Below, in pieces: positions 63,608 through 64,000 of a DNA stretch of 64,000 nt (position 1 is its first letter; each line of letters begins with the position of its first letter). The DNA comes from Pseudovibrio exalbescens DSM 16456. Its GTDB lineage: Bacteria > Pseudomonadota > Alphaproteobacteria > Rhizobiales > Stappiaceae. Below the pieces are notes generated by a model, which saw only the letters and a program-made list of their open reading frames with translations, was not told the DNA's origin and made no database searches. Made by a program: the position numbers and the translations under genes. Location of the stretch: contig NZ_AUGS01000011.1 of assembly GCF_000422785.1 (NCBI RefSeq), forward strand, positions 82,766 to 146,765, given 5' to 3'.

Positions 63608-64000
63608 GGGCCTGTTGACAAAGTGGGTTCCCAAATCAGCTGAGCTGTGATTCAAGACTGTCTTTTAGGAGGCAGCCTTGGCACGTGGCGATTTGACAGA
63701 CGCGGAATGGGAATTGATCGAAGCGTTGCTTCCGTCAGAGCGGGGCCGAAAGTCCCGTCCAGCTCAGGATAACCGCCGTTATCTGAATGGTATGCTACAT
63801 GTGCTGCGCGTTGGCTGCCCCTGACGCGACATGCACGAGCGCTACGGGAAATGGAATTCGGTCTATGTGCGCTTTCGCCGGTGGGCAGAGCAAGGCGTCT
63901 GGGATGGTCTGCTGGAAACGCTGGTGGATCTCGGGCTCACCGATGACTGGCAACACATGATCGACAGCACCACAGTCCGCGGCCACAGTCAGGCCGCCGG
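63608..64000 (+). mobile_element. IS5-family insertion sequence, left part (continues beyond the window)
   Basis: The left end begins near GGGCCTGTTGACAAAGTGGG directly after CTAG, a typical IS5-family target. The transposase frame starts at TTG 63678 after GGAGG. The element is cut off by the window end, so its right end and full length are not seen. Confidence 0.7.
63678..64000 (+). pseudogene. IS5-family transposase, interrupted by a stop codon (partial)
   Basis: The frame reads ARGDLTDAEWELIEALLPSE, then RYLNGMLHVLRVGCP, then TGA (63822-63824) where IS427/IS1031-like relatives have Trp in VGCPWRDMHERYG. The frame continues unbroken after the stop with DMHERYGKWNSVYVRFRRWAE and the first DDE-region motif MIDSTTVRGHSQAAG. 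A TGG-to-TGA nonsense change is the simplest explanation. The C-terminal catalytic part lies beyond the window. Confidence 0.8.

Noticed and set aside
1..64000. CRISPR arrays, rRNA operons, toxin-antitoxin pairs
   Set aside because: No regularly spaced repeats, no rRNA-like sequence and no recognisable toxin-antitoxin pair were seen on either strand.

Overview
The window looks like part of a large secondary replicon (plasmid or chromid) of a marine-type alphaproteobacterium. Three things point there: a complete repABC replication/partition cassette (51938-55784), a form confined to Alphaproteobacteria; the two-gene pntA/pntB transhydrogenase; and many ugp, rbs and spermidine-type ABC uptake operons. 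Base composition is moderate by eye, in the low 50s % GC. A Stappiaceae/Rhodobacteraceae-like host such as Pseudovibrio or Roseibium fits, but no rRNA or tRNA is present to settle it. I saw no CRISPR array.

Layout. 1-3020: a truncated MFS exporter, divergent from a siderophore-interacting reductase, a hotdog thioesterase and a UPF0251 DNA-binding protein, with shared palindromic operators. 3174-10501: a ROK repressor divergent from ugpBAEC, a glycerophosphodiesterase and an inositol-phosphatase-like gene, a complete uptake and hydrolysis route for glycerophosphodiesters. 10459-11423: a gene-free stretch ending in a good sigma-70-type promoter. 11424-19054: a compact cluster with a free-standing adenylation domain, a carrier protein, an orphan ectoine-synthase-like cupin, an acyl-CoA dehydrogenase, a transglutaminase-like protein, a DsbA-like protein, paired SMR exporters, a structured RNA element, a purine-type deaminase, a racemase-fold protein without its cysteines, and a MarR regulator. 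This is the strongest candidate for an undescribed pathway. 19116-26373: nitroreductase, ABM monooxygenase, and a LacI-controlled ABC importer operon ending in a metallophosphoesterase.

26815-33844: two tandem Cache chemoreceptors, two stand-alone protoglobins (one without the heme-ligating His), and a gamma-butyrobetaine-hydroxylase-like oxygenase preceded by a 31-codon ORF. 34359-41328: ribose operon rbsDACB-rbsR-rbsK, a gluconokinase and a thioesterase. 41357-45711: pntA-pntB with a damaged duplicate of the pntB 3' end and a DUF805 gene between the copies. 46614-51387: tyrosine-phosphatase-like protein, GNAT, MscS channel, DUF2798 protein with its LysR regulator, and a glycosyltransferase-like protein.

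51938-57110: repABC with an antisense-RNA locus between repB and repC, and, beyond repC, three copies of a palindrome that may be centromere sites around an alpha/beta hydrolase gene. 57420-62295: the stress trio prkA-yeaH-spoVR. 62458-63522: a PLP-dependent cysteine synthase/desulfhydrase-like enzyme. 63608-64000: the left end of an IS5-type element whose transposase frame is interrupted by a stop codon.
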